64,000 nt of DNA from NCBI GenBank assembly GCA_030295235.1, contig AP026148.1, forward strand, positions 744,001 to 808,000, read 5' to 3'. The notes under the pieces are model-generated. The model searched no databases, was not told the origin of the DNA, and worked only from the letters and a program-made list of their open reading frames with translations. This document shows, piece by piece, positions 62,703 through 64,000 of this stretch; the first letter of the stretch is position 1, and each line of letters begins with the position of its first letter. Both the position numbers and the translations under genes were made by a program. Origin of the DNA: Fistulifera solaris (Eukaryota > Bacillariophyta > Bacillariophyceae > Naviculales > Stauroneidaceae).

Positions 62703-64000
62703 ATGAAAAAATTCTATTATCATTCAACTCTTCCCTCTTTACTATTTCTGCTATGCCTTTCATCACAAACAATATGCCTATCTGCCGAGTTCATGCGCGT
62801 GAATAATCTGGAAATGAGCACGACAGCTTCGTCTGCTCCGGTTGTAATTCCGAATCAATACATTGTGTTTTATACACTAGATGCTGACCGAGCTGCCACG
62901 AATGAACGACTCTTCTTTTCTTCCAACTCTTCCATTGCAACGTCAGATTCTTTTTCGGTCGTACACGAAATGGATAGAGCCATTGCGGTGACGGGAATTT
63001 CCGATGCACAAAGCAAAGAATTAGCGCAAGATCCATTTGTCGCCAAAGTGATTCCGGTAAGAGCTAAAAGTTGGCTGGATTTGTGTAAGTTCACCTCTCA
63101 TTATACGTATTATAGGATTATGAAGTGACTATAGAGGCTGTACAAGCCAGCCCTTACAGCTGGGGCTTGGATCGAATCGATCAATCCAATTTGCCCCTCG
63201 ATGACACGTACGAATACACGTACACGGGTACAGGGGTTCGTGCTTATATTTTCGATTCGGGTATCCGAAAGACACACGAGGATTTTGGGGGACGAGCGAC
63301 GTGTGGTATCAATTTAATAGCGACAGAAACATGCACCGATATGAATTTTCATGGTACTCACGTGGCTGGGACGGTGGGTGGGATGATTTCCGGAGTCGCC
63401 AAAGGTGTACAGTTAGTTGATGTAAAAGTGCTAGATAAAAATGGAAGAGGAACTTTCTCCGGAGTAATGACCGGATTGGAATACGTATTGGCGCAAAAGC
63501 AGAACAATCCGACCATCCCCATGGTCATCAACATGTCGCTAGGAGGAAAAATTATTATACCAGAGGTTGAAGACGCCATCGATGACGCCGTAGCCGCCGG
63601 GATCGTCGTGGTTGTTGCTGCCGGTAACTCAGCCGTGGATGCTTGCGAGCAAACGCCGGCCTATATACAAAGTGCTATAACCGTCGGGGCGAGTAATATG
63701 GATGACACACGAGCCGACTTTTCCAATTTTGGCGATTGCGTTGATATCTATGCACCAGGTGTCGACATTGTATCTGCGTATCATACAGGAGATGACGAGT
63801 ATGCTTATGCGGCTGGAACCAGTATGGCGGCACCACACATTGCTGGTGTGGCAGCTCTTTATTTGGAGGCTAACCCAACATGGACCCCAGCTCAAGTATG
63901 GAATGCCATGCGAGACGATGCGGTCGAAGCAATCCAGCGCACCTACGACCCAGTAGAAAATTACTTTCGAATGCGAAGAACGACACGGCTGCTCACACAA
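62703..64000 (+). CDS. Secreted subtilisin-like serine protease, copy 2, 3' end outside the window
   Basis: Exon 1 is 62703-63056, exon 2 runs from 63116 to the window end; intron 59 bp (GTAAGA...TTATAG); 413 residues visible with no frame break. Signal peptide (LPSLLFLLCLSSQTICLSA), I9-type propeptide ([16 protein letters not shown]...RAIAVTGISDAQ), then a proteinase K-type catalytic domain: Asp in YIFDSGIRK, His in [12 protein letters not shown], Asn in AAGNSAVDAC, Ser in [18 protein letters not shown]. The last visible residues (ENYFRMRRTTRLLTQ) match the C-terminal end of copy 1, so only a few codons should be missing. The intron sits at the propeptide boundary (VIP|DYE) exactly as in copy 1. 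An active secreted protease is expected. Confidence 0.92.

Overview
The window looks like nuclear DNA from a diatom, probably a pennate one. The evidence: (i) several proteins begin with a signal peptide that ends in an A-F or G-F junction, the diatom plastid-import signature (sigma factor, two SMR transporters, a coiled-coil membrane protein); (ii) three tandem receptor-type guanylate cyclase/phosphodiesterase fusions; (iii) a secreted protein with a Lys/Gly/Ser repeat tail like biosilica proteins; (iv) short introns (59-96 bp) with GTAAGT/GTACGT donors. Genes are densely packed on both strands, separated by 0.3-2.9 kb spacers that carry short palindromes and gene relics. I saw no rRNA, tRNA, CRISPR array or intact transposon.

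Layout. 1-20 kb is mostly housekeeping: a cupin protein (cut by the window start), a diatom-type CxxC/HH protein, thioredoxin, a proteasome beta-3-like subunit with a signal peptide, a poly-Thr protein, a COX5B-like subunit, condensin II subunit G2, a plastid-type SMR transporter, an RNB exoribonuclease, a small membrane protein, a degenerate Hint-domain membrane protein and a plastid-type coiled-coil protein. 20-33 kb holds three tandem guanylate cyclase/PDE receptors; the first two are nearly identical over about 2.9 kb while their introns and flanks have diverged. 34.9-36.2 kb is a plastid sigma factor. 36.5-44.4 kb is a duplicated convergent pair, folate-receptor-like protein (+) facing an M43 metalloprotease (-), plus a relic of a third protease. 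47-53 kb has an RGG-tailed basic protein, an ABCG transporter and an Mpv17/PMP22 protein. 53.4-55 kb is a catalytically dead trypsin-like domain fused to a KGSxG repeat tail. 56 kb has a second SMR protein. 57-64 kb is a duplicated divergent pair, secreted Cys-rich protein (-) and subtilisin-like protease (+), with two further subtilase relics; the last subtilase runs off the window.

How the genes fit together. Much of the right half encodes secreted or surface proteins: active metallo- and serine proteases, a dead protease with a silica-type tail, Cys-rich secreted proteins and folate-receptor-fold proteins, next to cyclic-nucleotide receptors. These families are amplified locally in tandem, with pseudogene relics and signs of gene conversion. 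No shared pathway is proven by position alone.

Caution on sequence quality: about fifteen otherwise convincing genes, including conserved housekeeping ones, are interrupted by single-base insertions or deletions, many of them in homopolymers. In each case one base restores a full-length frame, so I annotate them as genes with a probable assembly error and state each position. I cannot tell errors from true mutations without reads. Lengths quoted for these genes assume the one-base correction.
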